Shown piece by piece: positions 11,001-22,360 of a DNA stretch of 64,000 nucleotides; position 1 is the first letter of the stretch; each line of letters opens with the position of its first letter. Origin of the DNA: Andrena cerasifolii (lineage: Eukaryota > Arthropoda > Insecta > Hymenoptera > Andrenidae). A program made the translations under genes and the position numbers. The notes beneath the pieces were generated by a model. That model saw only the letters and a program-made list of their open reading frames with translations, was not told where the DNA came from and did not search any database. The stretch covers positions 16,656,501 through 16,720,500 of the forward strand of contig NC_135122.1 of NCBI RefSeq assembly GCF_050908995.1. Reading direction: 5' to 3'.

Positions 11001-14000
11001 GCCTCGTCGTGGCTAAAGGGGCTTCGGGATGTCGTACCACGGGCTAGTCTACCGCGGCGTGTCGTCGTGTTAACCGTCGTCCACGTCGTTTCGACGGCCA
11101 GTTACGACGGTGCCAGGTGCTTCGAGTTCGTCGGGTCAAGTTCCATTTCGTCGGCTTTCGTTCGCGGTTCCGATTACCGGAAGGTGAACCAAGGACGGGG
11201 ACAGTGCCCCTACCTGGCGAGAATAAACATTCGAGATTCCAGCGGGCAACAGCGAGCAATAAAGTTTATCGCCGGCCTCGTTTCGGTGCGTGGCTCTATC
11301 CTTCGACGCCGAGAGATCTAAAGTCGCGAGACGGGGATTCGATTCGGCACGCACGCCGCCTCTGATCGTGCACGATACCCTTTCGTTTACCGATGATTTG
11401 CTTCGCGGACGATGCGCGGAATAAGGGCACGATTGCTTCTGTTCTACTTGGCTAGGGATTATCCTGTGAATACTGTTCCTCGAGTAGCACACTCTTCCTG
11501 TTTCGGGAAGGACTACTAGCGGTAGTACTGTCTGACGATATCGACAGGGTTGCGGGGTTTACTGTCGAAAGTAGCGTATCTTGTGTTTCGAGGCTGCAGC
11601 GTGCCTTCCGCAGCCAGGGGTGAGAGAACGTGCCGAAGAGGCGTTCTTGTAATTGGAACGGGAACGTGTGTACTATGATCTCGAGGAGCCGCGTAAATTA
11701 TTAACGACTCGCTGCAGCGGAAGTTTGTTAAAGAAAATAAATCAGGTTTAGCCCCGGCGCAGCGGGTGTAGGCTCGCTGCCCGGTGATTGTAGCAGGGGA
11801 TAAATGTCCGTGCCGAGCGGCTTCGGATAAAACTAGTCCTTGGTTGTTCTCGCGCGCGGATTTACACGGGACCCGGTGGTCTGTAAATCGTCCCCGAGAT
11901 TTATGACGATCATCAGCGATCGCTTGCTCACCGACCGTCCGTAACGGAGCTATAATATTCCCGGATCGATCGTGCAGCCGGTGATCAGAGGGTGCCACGG
12001 CGTCGCGCGAACGATCGCATTCCCTGGCGTCGCGGCGTTACGCGTGCCACACGCATGATTTTGCCAATAAATAACCGGGCTGCATTTATCGAAGTCCGTT
12101 GCACGCGGTTTACGCTGATCGCGCGCGTCCTGCCGCGGCGACCGTTATCGTTATCGATTAATCAAACGTAACCGTGCGACGAGGCACGGGCGGAGGAAGG
12201 ATTAAAAAAAAGAAAGAGAATAGGGAGGTGTGGTAACATCGTTAATTGCAACGAAACAGACGGACAACGATATCTCGCGGCACGGATAAAGCGTCGAGGA
12301 GGAAGTCTTCCCCCATAAACAGGACCATTGCCTATCAATCTCTTCGTGGCGATGGAATAACGCCGGTGGATGGCCAAGGGATCCAGAGGACGCGGTGCCT
12401 GGATGGTTTGAGCGGCGCAATCCTCGCCGGCTCCACGGGGAATCGAGGGAGCTCGCAAGAAAATCCGTGCTGACTAATTCGAAAATAGCCGGGGACCGCG
12501 TATCGATCGATTATCCGGTGGCCGCGTGATCCGCAGTGAATCCACGACGCCGTTTATCCTCGCCGTTCCGGGCGGAAGGAACGCTCTCGGAGTGCAGTGG
12601 TATAAATGTTTCATAGACAGACCTCGTGGTACAGGTAATATCGAATCAGGAAGACTTACGCAGCCGGGATCGAAGGTGGCTCGTGGATCCACGACGATAT
12701 GTCCCCGGAAATCCACGGACTCCCGTTGAAAAAGTACGTATTATCCCTCTCGCCCTCTCGCCTTCTCGCTACCGAAGCTACAGCGGGTTAACGTATCGGG
12801 GATTTGGAGCTTTGTCGCGGCCAGCGGAGAGTTATGGACGATTTGTAGGGTGCGCTTTTTAAGAGACTTATTACAGAGCCCCTTCTTGATAAGCGCTACA
12901 AATCAAAATTCCCCAATTGGCCCGGCCAATATTCCCTGATTTATGGAGATCTCTATTTACCTGCCGCGTTATCGTTAACGAAACGACCGAACTTCTCGCG
13001 GACCGACAGGCCGGGCTCGATGGTTTCTCGGCCGCTCCTTGCGAGTCCATCGTGTTTATCGAAGGACGGACGATAAACCGTCCTGCACCACGGACGAAAC
13101 TAAATTGTGTGGGCTTTTAATCGGACATCTAATGGATCCGCCGCATTTGTCCGTGTTTCGTTGGATTCCAAACTCTCCCGGAGTGTTTCCCTTTGAGCTG
13201 GTTCGACGCAAACATCAGCAAATCCTCCATCCAGCCACCCCTCTCCACCCTCTCCCTCTATCTCTCTTTCTCTTTCGATGACTTCAAACGGTTTCTCGAG
13301 TGTGCTCGAGCCCGAAGTGCTCTTGCAGTTACAAAGATATACGTTGCCGATCGGAAAGTGTTGCCGCGGCATCCCCCTCGTTCCTCCACGGTATGCAAGC
13401 GCACCGGTTAAAGAACGCTCGAGCTTGCTGATGCACACTTTTGCGTTACAAAGAATGATTATATTCCCCAGGGTGGGGAAAGGAAGAAATACCTTCGTGC
13501 CGTGGACGAGGGATAACGGCGGTGCGCAATCATCGAAAGAACGTTTGATGGCGAAACAAAGCAGCGGCGTTGATATTTCCTTCGCAGAGACAGCAGCGAA
13601 ACTTGACAGATGGCGCGCGATTTTTGTCCACTAAGGCTGCCAAAAGACTTCGGCAGGTGTTTCGGTATCTCTCCCATACCGCAGCGAATGCGCGGTAGCT
13701 TATATACCTCGAAACTTCTCTTGATCCGTGGAAAATAATTCGCGCAGGGACTGGTTCTTTGACTTGCTCCATCAGCCCGCTCAAGAATACACAAGGCTGA
13801 CGGTAAGCACAACTTTCCTCGTTAAGAAACGTTGATCTGAATAAGCCCATTCTTCGGTTGTTCACCGAATTCCAAAGGAGAGCGCTCGCGAAAGAGTCTC
13901 ATCTTCCTCGTCCCTTTTTCCTGCCTTTCTTGTCGTCTCTTTTTTTCTTCTTCTTCCCTCTCCCTTTCTCTCACCCTCTCCTCCCCTCGGGTCGATCCCT

Positions 14001-16023
14001 TCGGCTCCGTTCATCGCCGTGGTCTTGTTGCTTCCGCAGCGTCGGTAGTTAAGAACTTTTAATATTAGATAAATAAGCCGGTCCCACGATTGTCTCGGCT
14101 ATTATCGAAGTTGCCGCGATACTTTACTCCCTCTTTTAAACATCCTCCGTTCCACAGTTTACAAGTTAAACGAAATAATAACGTCAGTTTTTTCCCCCCT
14201 GGATCCTGCGCCCCGCGCAGCGACGGCGGGCAAACGCAGTCGCGAAAATATAAATTCGCCACACGCGAAATCCGAGGACCTCCCTCTCCGCCACGTTTCC
14301 CTGGATAATTTATGGGGAACCTGCGCGAAAACGGATCCCTGCCGCGTAGGTGGTTTCGCTTAGCGAGGCAGTGTAATGGGCATTTTATTCCTACGAAATG
14401 CAACGGCGCGATGTCCGCTACACGCACCTGTAACGGGCACATTAGCAGGTACACGGCGCAATGCTCCGCATTCGGCCGCGTTGCGTGGCGGGATCGCGTG
14501 TCGGCAATTATCCAAGACACAAAACGATACCGTGAACCCACGCCACGTCGCTTTTCGACCCGCTCACTTCCGGAATGTAATTACGAGCGTTTTGTCGCGA
14601 TCGCGACGCCGCGCTTGCACCCCGCGATTTGTCGCCGTGTTTCGCCGCAAAATTCGCCTGCCCCCCGAAACGCCGCGGCGTACGCAACTATCGGGAATGA
14701 GTTATTCGTTATGCCCGTAACGAGAAATTTACGATCCGCGGGGCCACCTACGGGGCCCCGGACTCGAATTCTGCTTTCATAAATTCCCGGCTTTTTATCA
14801 CGTCGAAACCCCTCGCCAGGCTATGAGATTCTTAATTATCCAGCTGCGCGATCAGGAATTGTCCTGCGCTCCCTCGAATATCGAACGAACCCGAGTGCGA
14901 TCCCCCGCGAGAAACTTTCGCGTTTCTACAGATCGATAGGGACGAAATTGGCGACCATTCGAAGCAGCCTCGTTGAGGGCGGTTTTCCATGAAAATTAAC
15001 GACACTGATACGTTTAACGTGGCAGCGGTCGTGGCCCGAATTTCGTCCACGGATTTATTTTTCCTCGGGGGTCGGCGTGTTTCGAGCAATCTCTGAGCGG
15101 CGTTCAAAAGAACGAGCGGACTTTCCTGGCGTTTGGTAGTTTCGATCGACTCGATATCGTCCTTTACTCTCTGCCCTCTCGTTGACGAGCGTGCACCGGA
15201 ATAGCAGAGAGATACGGAAGGGCAGAGTCACCGGCCGTGTCATCTTGCCTGACCCAAATAGGAAAATTGCTGGACAGAGGGGCACAAAGTTCCCCGACGA
15301 AATGTCAGGCGATTCGAATAATCGTTGTACCTCTGCGCCGCTCTTCGCCCCTTTTCCACGTTCCACTCGTCCCGCTCGTCACGATCGCCGCGTGTGCCGC
15401 CTAAAAAAGAGTTTCCCGGTCGAACACCGTGCCTCTTCCGCCGGCAGAATCGACGCGGATCTACAGGGGTCGTTGGAGCTCCCTCTTTGCTTAGAAACAG
15501 TGGAAACTCGCGACGCAGCGTTTTGTTTAACCTGCATAATTCTTATAGCTCGGTGTTACTTTTCGGACGCGTGTTCGAGATGGAGAAACCCGTTATCGGA
15601 AATTCCATCGCGAGGAGCATGTACGGTACGGTGACTGGAGTAATCCAGTGATCCCGTAAATCAATTCCGGACTAACGGGCGAGATTTTTAGCCGCTTCGC
15701 TGCCCGCTTCCTTCCCGCCCGATAGAAATCGCTGATTTTAACCGAAGTCGGGGGTAAAAAAACTCGGCAGATAAGCGGAATTCTGCGATTTGGTGTCGGG
15801 GACAGTCGCGTCGGATGGTGAAACGTGAAAGATAGTCGCGGGGGTCTCCAGCTGTGTTTCGCGCTTGCATCTTTACGATCGTGGGCGATCGAGGGATTTT
15901 ATGTCTGGCATAAAAGAAAAGCGAGAAGGGCGCTGCAGTGCGTCGAAGCTTACAGATCGAGCTTGCAGCCGTGATTTCCACCGTGCGGTCTCAATTAGGG
16001 CTCTTACTGTTTCTCGGATTTAC
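11001..16023. other. GC-rich non-coding stretch, no supported gene
   Basis: This is CpG-rich unique-looking DNA with many short antisense-overlapping frames and no recognisable domain. A pyrimidine-rich tract occupies about 13905-13985 (many CTT/CTC words), with a shorter one near 13240-13280. No transposon ends or RNA genes were found. It is compatible with intron sequence upstream of the 20480 exon. Confidence 0.5.
13905..13985. repeat. Polypyrimidine tract
   Basis: About 80 bases are almost entirely C and T on the plus strand, with interspersed CTCTTT, TTCTTCTTC and CCCTCTCC words. It resembles a degenerate microsatellite rather than a splice tract, because no AG acceptor with coding sequence follows. 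Confidence 0.6.
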
Positions 16024-16128
16024 GGATATCCGAGTCTTCGGTATCCGAGTCTTGAGTATCCGAGTCTTGAGTATCCGAGTCTTGAGTATCCGAGTCTTGA
16101 GTATCCGACTCTTGAGTATCCGAGTACT
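16024..16128. repeat. 15-bp minisatellite, seven tandem units
   Basis: Seven head-to-tail 15-bp units follow the pattern GAGTATCCGAGTCTT. The central copies are identical, the first two and last two carry one to three changes. Related single words continue outside the array (TATTCGGATATCCGAATA around 16149 and TCGAGTACCCGAGTATT around 16183), some inverted. A hAT transposase tail lies 120 bp downstream. TATCCGAGT/ATTCGAGTA-type words are common near the ends of some hAT elements, so the array is probably an expanded subterminal repeat of that element (inference). The array translates as a YPSLE repeat, but I regard that as a by-product. Confidence 0.9.
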
Positions 16129-16247
16129 CGGACACCCACAAAATGTATATTCGGATATCCGAATACTTATTTAATTTAGATTCGAGTACCCGAGTATTTA
16201 AGGGAAATTAAGAGACACTAAATTTCCAAAAATGGCTTCCTCAACAA

Positions 16248-16403
16248 AAAAATACACATGTATGCATACCTGCAACATCAGTAACTTCGGAGAGGGTCTT
16301 CTTTACAGCGGATAATATTGTAACCACCAAAAGATCATGTTTGACACCGGAAAATGTAAATAAACTTGGTTTTTCATACCATTATAGGAAGTTATTATCT
16401 TAG
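16248..16403 (+). pseudogene. hAT transposase C-terminal dimerisation region (fragment)
   Basis: This plus-strand frame ends at TAG 16401-16403 and reads CIPATSV, then SERVFFTADNIVTTKRS, then LTPENVNKLGF. That is the diagnostic C-terminal hAT dimerisation signature (PATSVPSERVFS..G.I...RS.L.P.NV..L.F in the family). Residue changes at conserved positions (Thr for Pro in TSVTSER, Asp for Gly in TADN) suggest decay. Only about 51 codons of a protein normally over 500 residues long remain, and no ATG or upstream domain is linked to it. It is therefore a non-functional relic. The family call is secure; the lineage within hAT (zf-BED or ZBED-like) is inferred from the motif wording. Confidence 0.85.
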
Positions 16404-16620
16404 TGTGTATGCATAACTGTAAATAAAATATTAATATAATTCCCTTGATATTTCTTGTTTTAATCACTTCAGTTAAACTTGCTCTCTTTAATTAGAATCG
16501 ATATAAAGAAAGCTTTATTCAGCCATGATGATAAAATATCCGAACACAATAAAACAGCCTGCCAAACCTCAAATTAATTTGTCAAACCATTTTCGTAGAA
16601 AAAATTAAAACAGAATTAAC

Positions 16621-19600
16621 TATTTTTCGGCCCAACGAGGCGCAAACCCCCCTTAACGACTGTACCGTGGACCAACAGGAAATCTGTTCCTCGAGCGGTC
16701 CCCGCTTCTCTGTGGAAAATTGCTCGGGAGATTCGCAGAAAAGTCCCTTCCCCCGCAGTTAGTCCAATTCATATCCCGAAACAGCGTCGAGAAGCAATCC
16801 CGGCAAATGCGCGCGTGTCTCGTAAAAAAATAGAGCGTCGCGACGCGCCGGGAGCAGAGCGGCGCGTTGGATTCGTCACGCGGCCCGCGCAGATTAAACA
16901 ATTATTTTCGACGATGCTCTCCGCGCCCGGGAGTTATTTCGTTTGTGCCCGCGCGCCAGACGCACGCTGCCCGGAGTGCTGGCGGCTTTCGGGGCGGCGG
17001 AGAAAAAATAAAGCGCTTCGAGGGGGAGGGGGAGGACGGCTGGATGGTTTACGACTTTCCGCGAGGCACGCGGGCCGCCGGGAAATTCGGCACGCTAATG
17101 CTCGGTTGGCGCGGCGCACGGCGACGAGCAGCGGGAAACGGAAACGCGGGCAGAAAGAGAGGAAAGGGCGCGCGGGCGTTGCTGGCCCGCCTGCAAGCTC
17201 CGGCGAGCGATTTCCGGGATTTGCCTGACGTTTAATGAACGCTGGCAGACGTTTTGATTTACAGGACAGTTTGATTCCCGTCGCGAGGTGGGAGCACAAT
17301 AACCGCCAATTTGTAAATCGCCTCGTAAATCTGGTGCGCGCAGCAGCCCGTTGCAGTCGATTCGTGGCCCCGCGACGCATCGGCGGCTCCCTGCGCGCCG
17401 AGCTAACGGCCATTTGTCCGATTGGATTAAACAATCGGCGCCGTTAAAAGTGGCCGCGCGCGCGCGTATTACCGGTAAACAGACCCGGAAAAACGATATA
17501 ATAATCGTTACCGCCTGGAACAGTCGCGGGCGCAGCGGGGCAATCTTGTAATTGCCACGGTTTCGGGGGGGCATTTTTCATGTAACTGCGCTTCCGGGTG
17601 TGTTTCTCCTGTGCAGATGTTTGGGATATTCAGTTGCCACGACTCGAGTGCTATTCGATTTTTAAGCCCGTTGTGCTTCTGTTCGGGTCGTAATTTAATA
17701 TCGCCGAAGGCAATTCAATGTGCAAGAGATGGGAGGTATGATTTTTCGAAAGTATTTGCTGCAGGATACAGTAGGTAGCAATTTAGTAATAAACCCAGGC
17801 GCCGCCCGTGCGCGAATAAAGTGAAATGTTCTTCGCAAGTCTTTTCCATTCATTAGAATGTGCCCAGAGTTGAGCAGGTGAGCGTCGTGCATACGCTTCA
17901 CGGTGAAATGGTTAGGGTGTGTCAATTTTTGGAATGTTTTAATTTTAAAAACGAATAGTAAGAAAACGGTGCAATTTCAGGTTTAAAATTTACCATTATC
18001 TTTAAATTTTGCGTAATACATTATTTACCTAGTTGGTATTTCATTTGAAATTATAGAAAAATACGAAAATCATTAAAATTATTAAAACAAAATTGAATAG
18101 TTGAGCTTATGAACCGCAACAGAAGCAAACAAGATGTCGCTTCTTTGGTGGACAGGGAAGATGGATCTTCCCTTCTGAGCAAGGTGAAGCTAATGACAGA
18201 ACATTATCAGCTGAGAAATCCGTCAACGCTGAGGCGGATACGCCGTGACAGGTTGCATCTTGGGCCCGTCCGAAACTCGTCCGGAGCTCGACTCGTCCCG
18301 GCCCGTCGCGGCGCGGACTCGGTGGCTGTATAAACCCACCTTAAATCGATAGGAGACAGTGAATCGCCCGGCGAATCGGGGCTCGGTTAAACTTGTTGCC
18401 TGGAGAAGCGGAAAGTTCGCGACGGTTTATTAATCGGCGATCCGTGACGAGCGAAGGGCTAATGGATAATGCCCCAGGGCCATGTGTAACTTCTCGTTTT
18501 GATACTTACGGGGGTCGGTCACGGGGCGGGTAGAAGTTTACGGGGGAAAAAGAATAGCGAAAGAAGGGCTGGAGGGGGAAAAAGGGAAACGGGGAACGAT
18601 AGCGTCAACGAACAGGCGTGGCGTCGTTAACCGAGTTTACTAATTATGGGTCGAGCGCGATAGCTCGAGCTGCCGCCGGTAATTTCAACGCCGTGGATGT
18701 GTAAAATCGTGATGTAATAACAAGAGCTGCTTTGCCCGAAGTACCCGGCGCGATATTACTCTAAAAATCTCCGTTAATTAACTCGTAAAACTTGTAATAA
18801 CGCGATGAATCAAGTTACACACCCTGCCACGGGCCCTTACCGCTCGAACCACTCGCTCTCGGTGCTTTCGCTCTTCAGCGCGGTGAAAAATCAGCGTGAC
18901 AGCGTTACCCCCGCGGCACGTGAAATTTTTAACTCACCTTTAATCTCGGCGCGCATCGATTAAAACTTCTGGCCGCGCGAAGCGTGGGAATTGTTCGCCC
19001 GACACAGCGCTTCGCGTATTTTACCCGCCGAAGAATCGAGTTACAGATTACGCGAGCATAGGTACACCTAATACCGAACTAAAACCTTCTACCGCCAGCA
19101 TCGTTGCTCGGCGATTGTAAGATAGACCCTGCGAGGGTGTCGCGGCTGAAAGAATGAAGGGAATCCGTGTCCCTTGGCGCAAGAAATTCTTCATAAAAAT
19201 GATATTAGGTACACACTTGGAATTATCATACTCCCGTGCTTTCGAACGCGAGTAAACCACTTTCCTCGCGATTACGCTCGAGCGACGGCTCCCCGAGCCC
19301 GCTCCAGGGCACGATTAAAGATACTGTTTACCCGCATCGATGAAACTTTAAACGCACCCCGCTTTCGCGCGCCCCACCGCTCGACACCGTGACGGGAAAT
19401 CGGCCGCGATATGTAATTAGCGGAACTCGAGAGCTCGCGGAGCTGGGCGATAAAATATACTCACCTGGGTGACGTATGCGCGTTGCGACTTTAATCATTA
19501 GTCCGAAATATCGGCCTCCCGGGCCGCCGGGCGAGTGGGCGTTTCGCGTCAGCGAAAAAACTGCGCAACGCGAAATTCAATTTGGGAAGCTGCTCGTATC

Positions 19601-20479
19601 CACGCACGTGCTTTCGCCGATCAGCCGGCTCTCCAATTCGAAGTTATATTCTTGGATTAGCGGGCGAGATATACCACTTGCTTTCACGGTTTATAAATGA
19701 AGCGCGCGGAACAGGATTCGAGATCCGAATTCTGCCAATTTGCTGGCTCGAAGGGGAGTCGCGTCTAAACTCGAGATTAATCCGTGGACCCGCGGCGAGG
19801 GGGCGGGTCATATTTCGAGCCGGGTTTCTTTCAATTCTCGTCGAACCAACTAATATATGTACACGCGTATATCTCCCGGGACCCTCCCTCTCGGCACCCC
19901 CGCTCTTTTTTCCCCCAATCTCCATTCATCGACCGATCTGAGACCGCGGCTTTCTATGTGCGGACGGTTCCGTAGACGTTCGCTGCACCGCAACCGAAGG
20001 TCTATATCACCTCGAGTGCTCGTACATATATTACAGCCCAATAAACCTGATTAACATTGGACGTTCGTTAATTACAGCGTCCCTCTATTACACTGACTTA
20101 GCCATGCGTTAATGATTTCACGGCCCCGTGGATTCCCGACGTATCGACGATGCGGCTGCGTCGCAATATGCATTCGGACGCGTCTCCCGAACCAGATGGA
20201 TATGCGTATTTACGTATTCCCGTCGTCTACCGTGCCCGTGCTCCGGTACGCGCCACCCTTAATGACGGGCAGGTTTATTTATTAATTGCCAGCGACCCTT
20301 TTCACCGGGGCCCATCGATCTCTGGCCGTTCAGAGCTCCTGTATCGCTTAACATTTCACTCGACTGCCTCAGAAGCGCGTGCGAGCTCGCCACTTGGACG
20401 TGTCGCAGCGCGAAACCACTGGAATTCAATGTCCTGTCAGCTGTCACTCGCCTAAATTTTTGCCCTGGCATTGTTGCAG
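16621..20479. other. Non-coding stretch, probably intron upstream of the signal-peptide exon
   Basis: This is GC-rich DNA with a small AT-rich patch at about 17925-18110 that may be an old unidentifiable insertion. The ATG frame at 18109-18333 starts inside that patch and has no domain. No other repeat, RNA gene or exon was supported. Confidence 0.45.
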
Positions 20480-20516
20480 ATAAGCTCCCAGGCATAAGAA
20501 GTGGAACGACAAGAAA
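20480..20516 (+). other. 5' untranslated part of exon, after splice acceptor
   Basis: A pyrimidine-rich tract (TTTTTGCCCTGGCATTG) runs into TTGCAG ending at 20479, with a branch-like CCTAAAT about 25 bases upstream. The 37 bases from 20480 to the ATG at 20517 contain no upstream ATG. This implies a spliced leader, with at least one non-coding exon further upstream on the plus strand. Confidence 0.45.
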
Positions 20517-20589
20517 ATGGCGGAAAATCAGAGAAGGACGCGGTACCTGACCATCAGCATACTCCACATCATCACCATCATGTGCCAGG
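20517..20589 (+). CDS. First coding exon: secretory signal peptide of an unidentified protein
   Basis: ATG at 20517 (context AAA-ATG-G) opens 24 codons plus one base, followed by a consensus donor GTGAGT at 20590-20595. The exon ends in phase 1. The peptide has a charged N-terminus (MAENQRRTRY), a hydrophobic core (LTISILHIITIM) and a small-residue end (CQG). This is the layout of a cleavable signal for a secreted or type I membrane protein. Such an acceptor, 5' leader, signal and phase-1 donor layout is typical of insect cell-surface and immunoglobulin-superfamily genes, where introns split the signal from the first extracellular domain. The specific gene is not recognisable from 24 residues, and no downstream exon was identified in the remaining 43 kb, which implies a very long first coding intron or that the exon is spurious. 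Agreement of four signals raises confidence above chance. Confidence 0.5.
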
Positions 20590-20595
20590 GTGAGT

Positions 20596-21709
20596 TTTCA
20601 ACCACGTCTTACCGTAATTCCGAGGCGCCAGGCGCTGCAGCAGCGTTGTTAACTCTTCGAGTGGAAACGCGCGACGAATCTTTGCGCGAATTAACTTCGT
20701 TTTAAGTCCGCAAAGCCTGCTCGCGTCGCTTCCAGTTTTTACACCCTTACTTACGTGGAATTTAAAAGACAAACGTTCTCACGGTCGCGTCGCAGTTTAC
20801 GGGCTTAATTCGCGCGGAAACGGCGAAAGGCATTTTCATTCGGAGCAGCCCGTGTAACAAGAAAAGTATCCCGTGTAATACGCGCTAGATGTATAGCAGC
20901 CGCCGCTAATGGAATTCGCGTAATTATAAAGGAAGCGCGTAGCAGCCACTACGAATACCCGGGTAAATAATTACACGCGGCGGGGAATAATGTCGGTTTA
21001 CATCGAGTAAATTAGTATTATATTTCGATTAGATTCGCTCCGCAGAGTTGCCCGGAATTCAGCCCGGCGAAGTTGGACGGGGGCACGCGAGCTGTTTAAA
21101 CGAACGCCTTGGTGAGGCGAATGAAAAATAAAACCCACTACCGACGCGTCAGAAAAACGATCGTTTCGCGGAATCTAGAGCGCCGCCACAGTCCCACCTC
21201 TCAAGCTCCTCCGCGTAACGATGGGATTTCGCAGGAAATTTCTTGCTAATTCTCTTATGTACTTACATACTCGCGTGCCTGTCTCGCGAACGATAGCGGC
21301 CCCATCGAAGCCGTACGTTTTTGGTTGTTAAGTGCAATTTCTGGCACGGCCGCGGCGTTATCTATCATGCTAGGTGACGCCCGCGTTGGAGGGCTAATTG
21401 CCGCACGCGGACTCGCTGGTTCTCTCCGGGAGCACCGGAGTCTCTTTTCCTCGCATTATCCTCCGCTAAAAGAACGAGTGTATCCGTCTTATCGCTCGCT
21501 CTGCTACAACTATGCAGCCGGTCGCTCGTTAAATGTAAAGCAGCTTAAATGCCTCCTGAGAAACGAGACTTTCGTCGCACCTTTCCCACTCGCACGCGAA
21601 ACTTCAAACGACGCTTCCACGAGGCACGACTCCGCGCCGATTCCACGCGGACTGTTCCAATCGGGACGCCCCGGGTCGTGGTTATCGCGGAGGGATGCTA
21701 GTCGATGGT
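20596..21709. other. Putative intron, nothing recognised
   Basis: GC-rich DNA lies between the donor at 20590 and the foldback element at 21710. It holds short uninformative frames only. Confidence 0.4.
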
Positions 21710-22360
21710 TACAGTGGCTCACAGCCGTAATCGTACACTGTTTAAAATCGCATAACTTTTCTAAAATTAATCCAAACGACTTGAGTCTTCTTTAGAAGCT
21801 AGAAGGATTAATAGTTTGCTAAGTGGCGTGATTCGTCGTTTTGAGAAAAATTCACTTGGTCGGAATAGCAAAAATATAGAAAAGGTCGTTTTTAAACTTT
21901 TTTTTTGTGAGCCTGTAATGAAAATTCAAAAAACCCGTTTGTAGATTGAAGTTTGTTGTATACGTGTCTAAAATTTCATGACAATCGGTTAACGTTGCTC
22001 TGAGCTATAAACGCTTAAGATCGCAGAATAAGGTTGAGAATCGCGGAAATTCCCAAAATCAACGATTCTCGACCTTATTCTGCGTACTTTAAGCGTTTAT
22101 AGCTAAGAGCAACTTAAACCGATTTTCATGAAATTTTAGATACGTGTACAACTTACTTCAATCTACAAAAAAGTTTAAAAAACGATCTTTTCTTTTTTTT
22201 TTTGCTATTCCGACCAAGTGCATTTTTTTCAAAACGACGAATCACGTCACTTAGCAAACTAATCCTTCTAGCTTCTAAAAAAGACTCAAGTCGTTTGGAT
22301 TAATTTGAAAAAAGTTATGCGATTTTAAAGAGTGTACGATTATGGCTGTGATCCACTGTG
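21710..22360. mobile_element. Long foldback (hairpin) element with ACAGTGG ends
   Basis: Two arms of about 310 bp are near-complementary along their whole length, meeting around 22045. Outer ends read TACAGTGGCTCACAGCC (left) and CACAGTGGATCACAGCC (right, inverted). Shared interior words include AATCGTACACT, GGTCGGAATAGCAAAAA, AGCGTTTATAGCT and GAATAAGGT. The terminal CACAGTG recalls the two Transib-like elements in this window, but the flanking 5-mers (ATGGT and GGTAA) do not match, so the family is unresolved and hAT remains possible. No coding capacity is visible. If transcribed it would form a double-stranded RNA hairpin of about 300 bp. Confidence 0.8.

Larger units (their letters stand above)
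16024..16620 (+). mobile_element. hAT-superfamily remnant, internally deleted
   Basis: This AT-rich island inside GC-rich DNA contains a subterminal minisatellite at its left and the last ~50 codons of a hAT transposase at 16248-16403, followed by about 200 bp of AT-rich 3' sequence. Most of the transposase, including the zinc finger and catalytic core, is missing. Exact ends and the expected 8-bp target duplication could not be found by eye, so the borders are approximate. Confidence 0.6.

Noticed and set aside
15865..16179. Frame encoding a YPSLE pentapeptide repeat
   Set aside because: The repeat is explained by a 15-bp minisatellite whose length is a multiple of three, and two frames are open across it. 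It lies in a hAT remnant.
18109..18333. 74-codon ATG frame starting in an AT-rich patch
   Set aside because: The start lies inside a likely old insertion and the frame runs into host DNA. No domain or donor was found.
21718..21740. TCACAGCC word resembling the seed region of the insect miR-2/miR-13 family
   Set aside because: The match covers only the seed and lies in a 310-bp transposon arm, without a precursor-like hairpin of the right size.
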